NCBI RefSeq assembly: GCF_003668995.1
Contig: NZ_CP033068.1
Span: forward strand, 3,224,001-3,288,000
Direction: 5' to 3'
DNA length: 64,000 nt
Source: Flavobacterium sp. 140616W15
Lineage (GTDB): Bacteria; Bacteroidota; Bacteroidia; Flavobacteriales; Flavobacteriaceae
The notes beneath the pieces are model-generated. The model saw only the letters and a program-made list of their open reading frames with translations. It did not search any database and was not told where the DNA came from. The translations under genes were made by a program, and so were the position numbers. Shown here in pieces: positions 24,471-34,194 of this stretch (position 1 is the stretch's first letter; every line of letters starts with the position of its first letter).

Positions 24471-25355
24471 CTAGTTTTTAACAAAAAAATCTTTCAAGAT
24501 TCTAGCTGTAAAAATTTTAGCACCAGCATCATTCATATGTCCGCAGGACGAAAAATACTTATCCTCAACAACTACGTTTTCATAATTATGAATTTCTGGA
24601 TACGCTTTTTTAACTTTATCAAAATATTCCATTCCTTTAACATTTTCGCACATAGGTGTCATTACAGCTATAAAGTTGATGTTATTGGTTTTACAAATAT
24701 TTTTAATTTCTTCATAATATTTATTACGAGGCAAAGGGTTTAGATTAACAATATTGTTTTTCATATTCCCATTTTTATATTTTCCCAATGGATAATATCC
24801 CAGATTGTCTAACGCATTTGTTTTAGCGCCAATAGTTGTAAAGAAAATTTCTCTAAATCCAATCTTACCATCGTACTTTACATATCTATAAAATGGGATA
24901 TAATATAACTCATTAAAATTTTCTTGTGATGAGAAATGTTCTTTTATAACTTCTGAATTACGAATATAAGGCAAAAATTTAGTTGCAACACCTTCTGCTT
25001 CCTCATCATTTGACAAATTCAAATCAGCTTCTAAAATTACATTCTTAATAACATATTTTCTTTCAATCATTAATTTCAGCATTAATGAAGCCTCAAACAA
25101 ATGCCCTCCACTCATTCCATAATTAAATGCCTTTAGTCCTTTATCCTCAAACATTTGTGTTACAAAATGATTATTGGCACGAGAAGAACCTAAAATAACT
25201 ACGTCATATTTTTTAGCTTTAGAATTAAAAACGGTCTCGATCTTTCCTCTATTCTTAGACTGTAAAAAAACATACGTATAAAGTCCATCTAAAATTACTG
25301 AAACCAAAATTATTATGGCCAATATTTTTGCTGTATAAACTAAAAAATTCTTCAT
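24471..25355 (-). CDS. SGNH-hydrolase-like partner of MBOAT acyltransferase
   Basis: 294-aa protein with one N-terminal membrane anchor (about residues 7-30) and an extracytoplasmic domain. SGNH-type landmarks: block I VVILGSSRANNHF (Ser in GSSRA, about residues 52-64), GMSGGHLFEA and a C-terminal HMNDAGAKIF block V. It overlaps the MBOAT gene by one base. In alginate, teichoic-acid and exopolysaccharide systems, MBOAT proteins (AlgI, DltB) pass acyl groups to such a partner (AlgJ/AlgX, DltD), which puts them on the polymer. I infer the same here: O-acetylation of the exported glycan. Confidence 0.72.
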   Translation of the reverse strand: MKNFLVYTAKILAIIILVSVILDGLYTYVFLQSKNRGKIETVFNSKAKKYDVVILGSSRANNHFVTQMFEDKGLKAFNYGMSGGHLFEASLMLKLMIERKYVIKNVILEADLNLSNDEEAEGVATKFLPYIRNSEVIKEHFSSQENFNELYYIPFYRYVKYDGKIGFREIFFTTIGAKTNALDNLGYYPLGKYKNGNMKNNIVNLNPLPRNKYYEEIKNICKTNNINFIAVMTPMCENVKGMEYFDKVKKAYPEIHNYENVVVEDKYFSSCGHMNDAGAKIFTARILKDFFVKN

Positions 25356-26788
25356 TAAAACTGAAAATATATAAATTCTTTATAATCTGAGTAGGTCCCG
25401 AAAGCAATTATTGCTGTTATCGCTAAAGCTAATTTTAACATGTTCCTTTTCCCCGATAAGGGCTCTATCTTATCACGATTGTTCCATTCGACTAAAACGA
25501 ATATTCCAATCAGTGCTAGCAACTCATAATTATATCGTTCATTCGATAAATATTGAGCTTTAAAACTCCCATCTGTAATTATTCTTTTCAGATATAAAAC
25601 TGCATCAGAAATAGATCTCGCTCTAAAAAATACCCACGCAACACAAGTGAGTAAAAAAGTATATAGAATACTCATAATTACTCTGACAGAATCAAAATTA
25701 AATTTTAACTCAATAGCACCCATATTGTTTCTGTTACTGCTTGATAATAGTAAAGGCAAGAAATAAATGGCATTAATAAGTCCCCAAACAACATAAGTCC
25801 AATTTGCTCCATGCCAAAATCCGCTTACTATAAAAATGATAAAAGTATTTCGGATTTTCATCCAAATTCCTCCTTTGCTACCTCCCAATGGAATGTACAA
25901 ATAGTCCCGAAACCAAGAAGAAAGCGAAATGTGCCAACGACGCCAAAACTCGGCAATATCTCTAGAAAAATAAGGATAATTAAAGTTTCGCAATAAATCT
26001 AAACCAAAGAGCTTAGAAACCCCAAGTGCAATATCTGAATACCCTGAAAAATCACCATAGATTTGAAATGCAAAATATACTGCGCCTAAAACAAGCGAGA
26101 AAGAATTCATTGAAGGATAATTATCAAAAATCGCATTAGCATAAGTGGCACAAGTATCTGCAATAACAACTTTTTTGACTAATCCCCAAATGATTTGATA
26201 TACACCTTCTTTAGCCAACTCAGAGTTAAATTCTCGTTTTACTTTTACTTGAGGTAATAAGTGAGTGGCTCGCTCTATTGGTCCTGCAACCAATAACGGA
26301 AAATAACTCACAAACAAAGAGTAATCTACAAAGTTATATTCGGCTTTTATTCTTTTATAATAGATATCAATCACATAGGACAATCCATGAAAAGTATAGA
26401 ACGAAATTCCTACTGGCAGAATTACATCTAATAAAATAGGGCTTGCCTTAACTCCTACCGAATTTAATAAATCGGAGAAAGAAGCTGCAAAGAAATTGTA
26501 ATATTTAAAAATTCCTAAAAAACCTAAATTGATTATAATACTCAACCAAAACCAGAATTTTCTACTCTTTTCTGATTTTCCTTTTTCTATTTGGATTCCT
26601 GTATAATAATCCAAAAAGGTAGAAAAAACCAAAAGAAATAGAAATCTCCAATCCCAACAAGAGTAGAAATAATAACTCGCAACAATTAATAAAGCATTTT
26701 GTGAACTTTTTGTTTTATTGAAAACAAACCAATACAAGAAGAAAACGATTGGCAAAAAAATAGTAAACGCTAAGGAATTAAAAAACAT
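25355..26788 (-). CDS. MBOAT family membrane O-acyltransferase (AlgI-like)
   Basis: 477-aa polytopic membrane protein with about eleven hydrophobic segments. The MBOAT signature region is intact: GDFSGYSDIALGVSKLFG, FSRDIAEFWRRWHISLSSWF, RDYLYIPLGG and the catalytic His in SGFWHGANWTYVVWG (about residues 318-332). AlgI/DltB-type members carry acyl groups across the inner membrane. Directly coupled to the SGNH partner gene downstream and 87 bp after neuC, so it probably acetylates the sialic-acid-bearing or neighbouring glycan. Confidence 0.92.
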   Translation of the reverse strand: MFFNSLAFTIFLPIVFFLYWFVFNKTKSSQNALLIVASYYFYSCWDWRFLFLLVFSTFLDYYTGIQIEKGKSEKSRKFWFWLSIIINLGFLGIFKYYNFFAASFSDLLNSVGVKASPILLDVILPVGISFYTFHGLSYVIDIYYKRIKAEYNFVDYSLFVSYFPLLVAGPIERATHLLPQVKVKREFNSELAKEGVYQIIWGLVKKVVIADTCATYANAIFDNYPSMNSFSLVLGAVYFAFQIYGDFSGYSDIALGVSKLFGLDLLRNFNYPYFSRDIAEFWRRWHISLSSWFRDYLYIPLGGSKGGIWMKIRNTFIIFIVSGFWHGANWTYVVWGLINAIYFLPLLLSSSNRNNMGAIELKFNFDSVRVIMSILYTFLLTCVAWVFFRARSISDAVLYLKRIITDGSFKAQYLSNERYNYELLALIGIFVLVEWNNRDKIEPLSGKRNMLKLALAITAIIAFGTYSDYKEFIYFQF

Positions 26789-26875
26789 AAATTATTATAA
26801 TGATATTAATGAACATCAGGCTTTGCAACATAGATTCCGATTTTTTTAATTCTAAAAAACTTGAATTTTATTCCG

Positions 26876-28009
26876 TTAAATATCTTTAAATTTCTTCTGA
26901 TGATTGAGCTGCCAAATATCGTTTTTCTTTAGCGAATCTAAAAACATTTTTTTGCTATTTCCTTGACCAAAATCAGTAGTTTTTACTTTAACTTTATGTG
27001 AATTTATAATAGAAAGTGCCTCTTTTATACTTACCATAGAATAGCCTGTATTTACAATATCCGCATTTATTACTCTATTTTGCTGGCGAGTACCTACATT
27101 AATTATTGGGATTCCGTAATATGGGGCTTCACGAATTCCAGCGCTACTATTACCTATAATAAACTGACTGTTTTTTAATAAAGTCAAAAAATACTCAAAA
27201 CGAAGCGATGGAAAAATTCTGAATCTTGTGTTCTGCCTCAATCTTTTAAATTCATCAAGAATAAATTGACTCCCTAAATCATTATTTGGAAAAATAACCA
27301 CATAATTACGATAATCTTGTAACAGACAATCAACAAAAACTTTCGCAGCCTGTTGCATTACTTGAAATTCTGTAGTTACAGGATGAAACATAACTAGTGC
27401 ATAATTTTCAAACGAAATTTGATAATATTCCTTAACCGTTTCTAAGCTTGGAAGCGTATTTGAAAACATAACATCGATATCTGGAGATCCAATTGTAAAA
27501 ACAGATTCCGAAATTTCTCCCATTTGAATAAGTCTTTTCGCTGCTTCTGTATTCGACACAAAATGTATATGACTTAGTTTACTAACACTATGCCTAATTA
27601 ATTCATCTACAGTTCCCGAAACTTCTCCGCCTTCAATATGAGCAACAAGAATATTATTTAGAGATCCTACAATAGCACCCGCAAGCGTTTCTACACGATC
27701 ACCATGCACAACAATCATATCAGGTTTTATGCTTTTACAATAATTAGACAAGCCTTCAATCGTTTTGGCTAATGTTAAATCCATTGTTGTTTCATGAGTA
27801 TGATTCTCGAATATAAAGACATTTTTAAAATTACAACGCTCAATTTCAATCAGTGTATATCCATAAATTTCTTGTAGATGCATTCCGGTAACAAAGACAA
27901 AAACTTCAAATTCGGGTTGGTCTTCCAGAATTGAAATTAATGGTTTTATTTTACCAAAATCAGCTCGCGTCCCAGTTAGGAAAAGTATTTTTTTTATTGA
28001 ACTACTCAA
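26876..28009 (-). CDS. neuC: UDP-N-acetylglucosamine 2-epimerase (hydrolysing), NeuC
   Basis: Converts UDP-GlcNAc to ManNAc and UDP, the entry step of bacterial sialic acid synthesis. 377 aa, GT-B-like epimerase fold. Motifs: [14 protein letters not shown] at the N-terminus, [34 protein letters not shown] (about residues 131-150), IGSPDIDVM and [14 protein letters not shown] near the C-terminus. The TRADFGK form is typical for NeuC/NnaA-type hydrolysing enzymes and differs from the GTRPEAIK of the non-hydrolysing WecB at 58,875. Overlaps neuB by 8 bp. The MBOAT gene follows. Confidence 0.92.
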   Translation of the reverse strand: MSSSIKKILFLTGTRADFGKIKPLISILEDQPEFEVFVFVTGMHLQEIYGYTLIEIERCNFKNVFIFENHTHETTMDLTLAKTIEGLSNYCKSIKPDMIVVHGDRVETLAGAIVGSLNNILVAHIEGGEVSGTVDELIRHSVSKLSHIHFVSNTEAAKRLIQMGEISESVFTIGSPDIDVMFSNTLPSLETVKEYYQISFENYALVMFHPVTTEFQVMQQAAKVFVDCLLQDYRNYVVIFPNNDLGSQFILDEFKRLRQNTRFRIFPSLRFEYFLTLLKNSQFIIGNSSAGIREAPYYGIPIINVGTRQQNRVINADIVNTGYSMVSIKEALSIINSHKVKVKTTDFGQGNSKKMFLDSLKKNDIWQLNHQKKFKDI

Positions 28010-29042
28010 AATCTATAAAATCTAATTGCTCATCATTATCAATATCTCTCGTAGCTACTTTCCCAATTAAATCATTAAAATATGCTGCTAAGATTTTACC
28101 TGTTCCTGGTCGTTTTACCCAAATATTTTCTTTTGATAATTTTTCTCCTTTTTTTATTGGAGCTATTGTACAGACTGTCGCAAAAGCAAAATCAATTGTT
28201 ACTTGTTCTTCTGTTGCTGGTTTTTTTGTACCTCCACGCATTAAAGCGATCTCTGAAGATGAAACAATTAATTCCTGACAACTTTTTTCATCCATACTAC
28301 AAATAATATCTGGACCGACACGTTGCATATGATCTGTAAAATGTCTTTCTAAGACACTTGCTCCTAATGCCACGGCACCTAAACAAGCATTATTATTTAA
28401 CGTATGGTCGCTTAAACCAAATACTTTATCTGGAAAAGCCTGATTTAATTCTAACATTCCACCAAATCGAACTAAATGGGCTGGCGTTGGGTATAAATTT
28501 GTAGTATGCAATAACACTACAGGAATACTATGTTTATCAAAAATTGCTACTGCTTTTTGAACACTTTCTATCGTATTCATACCAGTACTTAATATAACTG
28601 GTTTTCCAAATGAAGCAATATGCTCTAATAATGGATAGTTATTACATTCACCAGAACCTATCTTATAAGCTGGAACATCAAATTTTTTCAATCGTTCGGC
28701 TGCCGCTCGTGAAAAAGGCGTTGATATAAAAATCATTCCTTTATGTTCAACATAATTTTTAAGTTCAAGTTCATCAGCTTCATTCAATGAACATCGTTCC
28801 ATAATTTCATAAATAGAAACAGTGGCATTACCTGGAATCACTTTTTTTGCTGCACCACTCATTTCATCTTCTACAATATGAGTTTGATGCTTTACTATTT
28901 CAACTCCAGCTCTACAGGCTGCATCAACCATTTCTTTGGCAACTTGTAGAGACCCTTCGTGATTAATTCCAATTTCTGCAATAACTAAAGGTGGAAAATC
29001 CGGTCCTATTTTCCTTCCAGCAATTTCTATATATGGTTTCAT
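28002..29042 (-). CDS. neuB: N-acetylneuraminate synthase NeuB
   Basis: Condenses ManNAc with phosphoenolpyruvate to Neu5Ac. 346 aa. A TIM-barrel domain with [59 protein letters not shown] and [15 protein letters not shown] is followed by a C-terminal SAF (antifreeze-like) domain ending around VKRPGTGKI. From memory these segments are very close to Campylobacter jejuni NeuB1, the enzyme of LOS sialylation, and less close to E. coli NeuB or to legionaminate/pseudaminate synthases. Neu5Ac is therefore the best guess. Overlaps neuA by 4 bp. Confidence 0.93.
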   Translation of the reverse strand: MKPYIEIAGRKIGPDFPPLVIAEIGINHEGSLQVAKEMVDAACRAGVEIVKHQTHIVEDEMSGAAKKVIPGNATVSIYEIMERCSLNEADELELKNYVEHKGMIFISTPFSRAAAERLKKFDVPAYKIGSGECNNYPLLEHIASFGKPVILSTGMNTIESVQKAVAIFDKHSIPVVLLHTTNLYPTPAHLVRFGGMLELNQAFPDKVFGLSDHTLNNNACLGAVALGASVLERHFTDHMQRVGPDIICSMDEKSCQELIVSSSEIALMRGGTKKPATEEQVTIDFAFATVCTIAPIKKGEKLSKENIWVKRPGTGKILAAYFNDLIGKVATRDIDNDEQLDFIDFE

Positions 29043-29716
29043 AAATATGGGGCGTTTTTTTGAAAAAGATATTCTGCATAATCTAGATCTTCTGGCAGAT
29101 CAATATCAACATTGGCAAAAGCATGATTTACTACATACGGACAAGCATTTTCTGAGATAATAATATTTTCAAAAATTAAAGAAGCTTTAGTAATATATAA
29201 TAATCCATTTTCTGAAAAAATAGGAACTAAATCCTGACTTCGCTGTCCGATTGTATAATTAAATGGAATAAATTTATTTTCTGATATTTTTCCAAATTTT
29301 TGATAATTTCTTGAAACAGTAAATAAGCTATCCAGATTTTCATTTTGATAAAGGCTAAATGTTTCCTTCAATAAATTTTCTGGCCGCAATGGATTTGTTG
29401 GTTGTAATAAAATAATATTTTCTATCTCATCATTATCTATATATTCCAAAGCATGAATTAATGCAGTAATAGTAGGTTCTAAATCACCCGAAAGTGATGC
29501 TGGTCTATCAATAACTTTAGCCCCGTACTGCAGTGCAATAATTTTTATCTCATCGTTATCTGTTGAAACATAAATATCATCAATGATGTCACTATTCTTT
29601 TGCGCATATAAAATTGAATGTACCATTAGTGGCAACCCTCCAAAGATTTGAATATTCTTCTCTGGTATTCGTTTTGAGCCTCCTCGTGCTGGTATTATAG
29701 CAATTGTTTTACTCAT
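29039..29716 (-). CDS. neuA: CMP-N-acetylneuraminic acid synthetase (acylneuraminate cytidylyltransferase)
   Basis: Activates sialic acid with CTP. About 225 aa with the nucleotide-binding start [17 protein letters not shown], the YVSTDNDEI segment, IDRPASL and [11 protein letters not shown] place the start at the ATG at 29716, which overlaps the upstream acetyltransferase stop by 8 bp; an alternative in-frame start lies at 29731. It completes the neuA-neuB-neuC set in one coupled block, so the cell can make CMP-sialic acid from UDP-GlcNAc. Confidence 0.92.
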   Translation of the reverse strand: MSKTIAIIPARGGSKRIPEKNIQIFGGLPLMVHSILYAQKNSDIIDDIYVSTDNDEIKIIALQYGAKVIDRPASLSGDLEPTITALIHALEYIDNDEIENIILLQPTNPLRPENLLKETFSLYQNENLDSLFTVSRNYQKFGKISENKFIPFNYTIGQRSQDLVPIFSENGLLYITKASLIFENIIISENACPYVVNHAFANVDIDLPEDLDYAEYLFQKNAPYL

Positions 29717-30341
29717 AGATACTATTTGCATTTGTGAATTTCTTAAAAAACAATGGCTTCAATTTTTCTATTTCAGCTTCGTTTTTATCCCACCATTTCA
29801 AATCCTCAATTTCTTTAATTATTGTATTAGAAAAACGTTTGTGTAATAATTTAGCAGGTACCCCTCCCACTACAGAATAAGGCTCAACATTTTTTGTTAC
29901 TACACTACCAGCTGCTAAAACTGCACCGTTTCCGATAATTACATTTCCAACTATAATTACCCCATGTCCAATCCAAACGTCGTTGCCTATTATTACCTTA
30001 TTCTCCTCTCGCAACTGTTTTAATTCACCGTTAAAAAGATTCTTACCAATATATATTGACATATTATTAGTTGGGTGATTTTTTGTAAAAATAGCCACAT
30101 CGGCTCCTATTTGGCAATATTTACCAATACTCACTTCACCATGTATATAATTATTATAGCCTAAAGTAGTAGCATATCCGATATGTATTCTGCCAGAAAA
30201 ATTGCATCTATCAGGTATCCCATTTTTGCCCTCAAATACAACATTTTGAATACCTCTTGAATAACCAAAAGACTCAAACTTATCGTTTGACTCGACTGAG
30301 TTTAAAATCTTATATATTATTTTCTTTAGAAACTTCTTCAT
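29709..30341 (-). CDS. Hexapeptide-repeat O-acetyltransferase (CatB-related)
   Basis: 210-aa left-handed beta-helix acyltransferase of the xenobiotic/CatB-like type. Motifs: VSIGKYCQIGADVAIFTKNHP with the catalytic-type His (about residues 72-92), IIGNDVWIGHGVIIVGNV and VEPYSVVGGVPAKLL at the C-terminus. Directly upstream of and overlapping neuA, so acetylation of sialic acid (NeuD/NeuO-like role) is a context-based possibility, but another sugar of the repeat could be the target. The start overlaps the GT2 gene end by one base. Confidence 0.85.
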   Translation of the reverse strand: MKKFLKKIIYKILNSVESNDKFESFGYSRGIQNVVFEGKNGIPDRCNFSGRIHIGYATTLGYNNYIHGEVSIGKYCQIGADVAIFTKNHPTNNMSIYIGKNLFNGELKQLREENKVIIGNDVWIGHGVIIVGNVIIGNGAVLAAGSVVTKNVEPYSVVGGVPAKLLHKRFSNTIIKEIEDLKWWDKNEAEIEKLKPLFFKKFTNANSIYE

Positions 30342-31276
30342 TACTGTACAAAATATAGTCCTTTACCAATAATTTTAAACGAAAAATAACCTACCATCAA
30401 CTTCAAAACCCATTTTAAATAATCGGATCTAAAAACAAATGTCTTTTTTATTAAGCTCAAATACAAATAAATACTTCTAGGATGCTTGTGTAATATAACT
30501 AAATTTTGCACTTGATGTTTGAATAAATAAAATTTAATATTTTTGGAAAGTTTTCCTTTTTCATTCAAAACAATAACAATTTTAACAATTGCATTATGCC
30601 GTGATTCTGCTACATTAATATTATTATTAGATGAATTAGAATTTTCATGAATTCGATATAAAGATAAATACTCATTAACAAACGCTAATGCAGGATTCTC
30701 AGATAACCTTCTTATATGAAAATCTCTGTCTAACATTTTCAGTAACTGTTCGTCGTATAAAACCTTATTCTCAAAAAAAGACCTCCTCCACATTATATCA
30801 TGCATATACCAAGAAACTCTCAACGAAATAAAATCCTCTAAGATGTTTTTGGTCAAACGAGTACGCTCTTCTTTTTTTATTATGAATTTGTTACTATCAA
30901 CCATTATTGTTTTAGACAATACCCCATCGATTGCAGGATCTTTTTTTAAAACCTCAACTTTTAATTCCAAATGTTCAGGCAAAATCCAATCATCTGAATC
31001 TAAAGATAAAACATAATCGCCAGTAGAATTCTCAATACCAAAATTTCGAGCTGCATTAGGTCCTTTAGGTCTTTCTGATGGCCTATTCAAAAATATAAAC
31101 CTACTGTCTTTAGAGACTAAATCATTTACAATTTTTTCTGTATTGTCTGTAGAACCATCATCTACAATTATACATTCCCAATTGGTATACGTTTGGGCAT
31201 AAACACTTTCTAGAGTGTCGAGAATAAGATGAGCTCGGTTATAAGTGGCGATAATTATTGAAACTTTATTTGCCAT
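30341..31276 (-). CDS. Glycosyltransferase family 2 protein
   Basis: 311-aa GT-A enzyme. N-terminal VSIIIATYNRAHLILDTLES, then CIIVDDGSTDNTEKIV, and the metal-binding DxD-type segment YVLSLDSDDWILPEH (about residues 89-103). The C-terminal third is basic and aromatic, probably membrane-associating. Inverting mechanism by family. Donor unknown. Lies 6 bp after the frameshifted GT2 gene and is coupled to the acetyltransferase gene. Confidence 0.88.
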   Translation of the reverse strand: MANKVSIIIATYNRAHLILDTLESVYAQTYTNWECIIVDDGSTDNTEKIVNDLVSKDSRFIFLNRPSERPKGPNAARNFGIENSTGDYVLSLDSDDWILPEHLELKVEVLKKDPAIDGVLSKTIMVDSNKFIIKKEERTRLTKNILEDFISLRVSWYMHDIMWRRSFFENKVLYDEQLLKMLDRDFHIRRLSENPALAFVNEYLSLYRIHENSNSSNNNINVAESRHNAIVKIVIVLNEKGKLSKNIKFYLFKHQVQNLVILHKHPRSIYLYLSLIKKTFVFRSDYLKWVLKLMVGYFSFKIIGKGLYFVQ

Positions 31277-31282
31277 ATAAAA

Positions 31283-32247
31283 TTAAATAAGAGAACATTT
31301 TCTTATCAGCCTAACAAAATATCCCTTTAAGAAATAGGGAATTACATTTATAGGATTTCGTTTTTCAGAATTTCTTTTACTAATTAATCTATCATTTTTT
31401 AAAATACTAAGATCTAAATTTTGATCAATAGTATTTCCCATATGATATGCAAATGCTTTGGGCAAGGAAACTCTATAATATCCTAATTTATCTATTGGAA
31501 TATCCAAAAAATCTAATTCACCTCCAGGAAAAACATAAATTGGTTTTTGAAATGGTAATTTTTTAAATATTTTTTTTCTGTAAGTAGATGCAAAGTGATT
31601 TGCTCCTACGATAACTCTGACATCCTCTTTTTCAAGATAATATTGTTTCTCTTTCCAATTTGTTTTTTGGGTTACAAATAAATTTGCATTACCAATACTA
31701 TTCTCAAATAATTCTAAATCGGTATCGGCTACAATTTTTCCTTTTTTAATTTTAAAATATTCTGAATAGAAAATAGAATTATTACAGTAAAAAGCCATAT
31801 TGGGATCAGGTGTTAAACCTACAACTCCAACCTCTTTAAATTTTTCAAAAACGTCTTGAACTTTTGATTGCCAATTATTTAAAAAAAACACATCTGCATC
31901 TGCAATGGTTAAAAAATCTTCATAAGAAGCTCTTGCTTCTTGTAAAACAGCATATACTTTACCTTTATTCTCAGCGTATTTTACATACTTATCAATTATT
32001 TTTTATCAAAATAACTTTCAATTAAACATTGAACATCATAATTTGAATTATTGTTTAATATAGTAATTGCAGTGTTGTCTGTATCTATTGTTCTAATTAA
32101 AGACTCAATACAAAATTTAAAAACATCCAAAGATTCTTTATAATAATCATCTTCATTTTTCGGTATAAAAACGGGGATAATTATCCTGTGTTTTTTATAC
32201 ACTAATTTTCTAGATTCTTTTTTCTCTGGATTTTGACCTACTCGCAT
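31283..32247 (-). pseudogene. GT2-like glycosyltransferase, frameshifted
   Basis: A protein of about 321 aa split in two. The first frame starts at 32247 (MRVGQNPEKKESRKL) and stops at YFDKK because the six-base tract at 31999-32004 is one short. With one more A it reads on as IIDKYVKYAENKGKVY, then AVLQEARASYEDFLTIADAD, then VFFLNNWQSKVQDVF, joining the frame that ends at 31283. The ADAD segment is a plausible GT-A metal-binding motif. The reader should ignore the apparent short start near 31891; it is internal. The gene lies 14 bp after the GT14 gene. Confidence 0.8.
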
Positions 32248-32261
32248 CTTTATTAATTCTT

Positions 32262-33194
32262 TTAAGAATGAAAAGCATCTATTTTATCTAAAATTACCTC
32301 ACTGATATTACTATCAAATTTTCTAGCAAACAATTTATAATCAGATTGGGAGATTAACTCTTCAAAATCTGCTGTACTGAATGTAACTGGTAAATCGCAA
32401 TTTTTCTTCTCCCAATTAACATAAGTGAGAAATGGCATAATTTTAATTTTGTTATTCTCCTCTATCAAGTACATAATAATCGATTGAAAAAACATCTCAT
32501 CTGGAATTAATGAATAAGTATGATATTTAACAAAATCAGGATATTCATCAACAAACTGGATTATTTTTTCAGCTGTTTGTGTTGTCAAAGCCCACCATTG
32601 GCTTCCTCCGTAGGGTTTAATATAATTAGGATATTTTCTTCTTTTTAAAACTTTTAAAATAAAATCGTAACGCCCAACTCTAATTAATCGATAGATTTTT
32701 TTTAGTGTCTCTTTTGTAAAAAAATCTGCTTCTAGAATCGCCCCAATCTGAATAAAATCCTCTTTTCTAGAAGATAAATTAAATTTATACTTTTCAATTC
32801 TATCTATCGACAAATGTTTTGTTGGTAACGGAACAATGTCAATAAATTCATTTCCTAAATTTGATGCAAAATAAAATTTAATATCATCATTTGACTTAAT
32901 CGGGTAATCTTGACCACTCAGCAGTACACAATAACCATCTTTCTTATCTCTTACTATTTGTTTTAAAGCATTCACCGTAGCATTAACAATTCCTATATCT
33001 CCCCATATTCCTTGCTTACGATCCCCAACAAAACTTATATTTGGTAAATCAGCTAGTTCTTTTGCAAATAAATCTATTGAAGTATTTTTATCTATATGAA
33101 CATAAAAAAATGCTTCAGGAGTGGTTAATTTCTGAATTAAACGTCTTAATTGTTTTGGATATCTATGAGCTAATATGATATAGTTTATTTGCAT
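32262..33194 (-). CDS. GT14 beta-1,6-N-acetylglucosaminyltransferase-like (core-2/I-branching type)
   Basis: 310-aa glycosyltransferase of the family that in animals includes core-2 and I-branching GlcNAc transferases and xylosyltransferase. Motifs: INYIILAHRYPKQLRRLI at the N-terminus, FFYVHIDKN, GIWGDIGIVNATVNALKQIV, VLLSGQDYPIKS (about residues 90-101) and GGSQWWALT. Bacterial GT14 members occur in surface-glycan loci, where they add branch sugars. Together with neuABC it could shape a host-like sialylated branch, but donor specificity is not known. Confidence 0.85.
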   Translation of the reverse strand: MQINYIILAHRYPKQLRRLIQKLTTPEAFFYVHIDKNTSIDLFAKELADLPNISFVGDRKQGIWGDIGIVNATVNALKQIVRDKKDGYCVLLSGQDYPIKSNDDIKFYFASNLGNEFIDIVPLPTKHLSIDRIEKYKFNLSSRKEDFIQIGAILEADFFTKETLKKIYRLIRVGRYDFILKVLKRRKYPNYIKPYGGSQWWALTTQTAEKIIQFVDEYPDFVKYHTYSLIPDEMFFQSIIMYLIEENNKIKIMPFLTYVNWEKKNCDLPVTFSTADFEELISQSDYKLFARKFDSNISEVILDKIDAFHS

Positions 33195-33205
33195 ATATTA
33201 GGCGT

Positions 33206-34102
33206 TCATTCAATTAACTTGCTTTTTAATTTTTCATTAATTCCAATAGTCAATTCTCCTTCATTAACGATTGTAAATCCATAATTATCCAGAACTGCAT
33301 AAATTTCTTGTCTACAATCAAACTCGTCATGAATCTCCATAGCAATACATTTTGTTTTACTTAAGAATTCCAAATTCGAGACAGAAGATACAAAAATTTG
33401 TTTTTCGGCACCTTCAATATCTATCTTTAGTATATCAATATACTGAAAATGATTCACTTCTGCCAAATGATTTATTGTATATGCCTGCAAAGCATTACTT
33501 TCATCAGACTCTTCAACTCTAAATGACCAATCTGACCTGTCTCTAAAATCATTTATAACTTTTATTTTTGAGTTTGAAGACCATACTGCTCCATTAACTT
33601 TAATAAACTCAAAATTTGTTTTCTCTTTTAAATTATAATTCAACATTTGGAAATTTTTAGTATCAGGCTCAACAGCTATTATTCTTGCACTTTCAAAATG
33701 TTCTGTAAAAAAAAGAGACGTTAATCCTATATTAGATCCCGCATCTATTATATTGAGAGAGTAGCTTTCTTTATATGTAAAATTATTTTTATAATACGTT
33801 ACTACCGAAAGATATTCACTACATTCATTAACTTGATAAAAAACATCAAAATCACTTGATGGACGTTTTCTAAGCTTTACTAAATTAGAAAACTTAGTTT
33901 TAAAATCTGTTATATAATATTTTTTAGTTTCCTCAACTAAAAAGCCATCATACTTTACTAAATAAGAGTAATAAAGATATAAATCTGACTCTTCTTTTGA
34001 AGGTTTAATCTTTATCTTTTTTTTAAATTTATATATAACTAGTTTCAATAAATTTTTAAAATCAAATCTTTTCAGATTCTTAATCATTTTATTTATCTTC
34101 AT
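33206..34102 (-). CDS. FkbM family methyltransferase
   Basis: 298-aa protein with a basic N-terminus and a class I SAM-dependent methyltransferase domain (about residues 100-290). SAM-binding NIIDAGSNIGLTSLFF (about 118-133), acidic turn IIAVEPDTKNF, and the FkbM signature YIDILKIDIEGAEKQIF. FkbM-type enzymes O-methylate hydroxyls, often of sugars in surface glycans, so methylation of a repeat-unit sugar is the likely job. A 92-bp AT-rich gap without a recognised motif precedes it. Confidence 0.87.
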   Translation of the reverse strand: MKINKMIKNLKRFDFKNLLKLVIYKFKKKIKIKPSKEESDLYLYYSYLVKYDGFLVEETKKYYITDFKTKFSNLVKLRKRPSSDFDVFYQVNECSEYLSVVTYYKNNFTYKESYSLNIIDAGSNIGLTSLFFTEHFESARIIAVEPDTKNFQMLNYNLKEKTNFEFIKVNGAVWSSNSKIKVINDFRDRSDWSFRVEESDESNALQAYTINHLAEVNHFQYIDILKIDIEGAEKQIFVSSVSNLEFLSKTKCIAMEIHDEFDCRQEIYAVLDNYGFTIVNEGELTIGINEKLKSKLIE

Positions 34103-34194
34103 TTTTAAAGGTATATATAGAATTTAATATTGATCAATTAAAGTTAGATTCTGAAATAAACTAAATGCTTATAGTTTATTTCATTGCAACATAA

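Noticed and set aside
27931..28306. Plus-strand ORFs (115 and 74 aa) over the neuB/neuC junction
   Set aside because: Shadows of neuB and neuC, with no start context or recognisable protein features.
31892..31995. Apparent 100-bp intergenic gap between two short GT2 pieces
   Set aside because: It codes in frame for the middle of one GT2-like protein once a single A is restored upstream.
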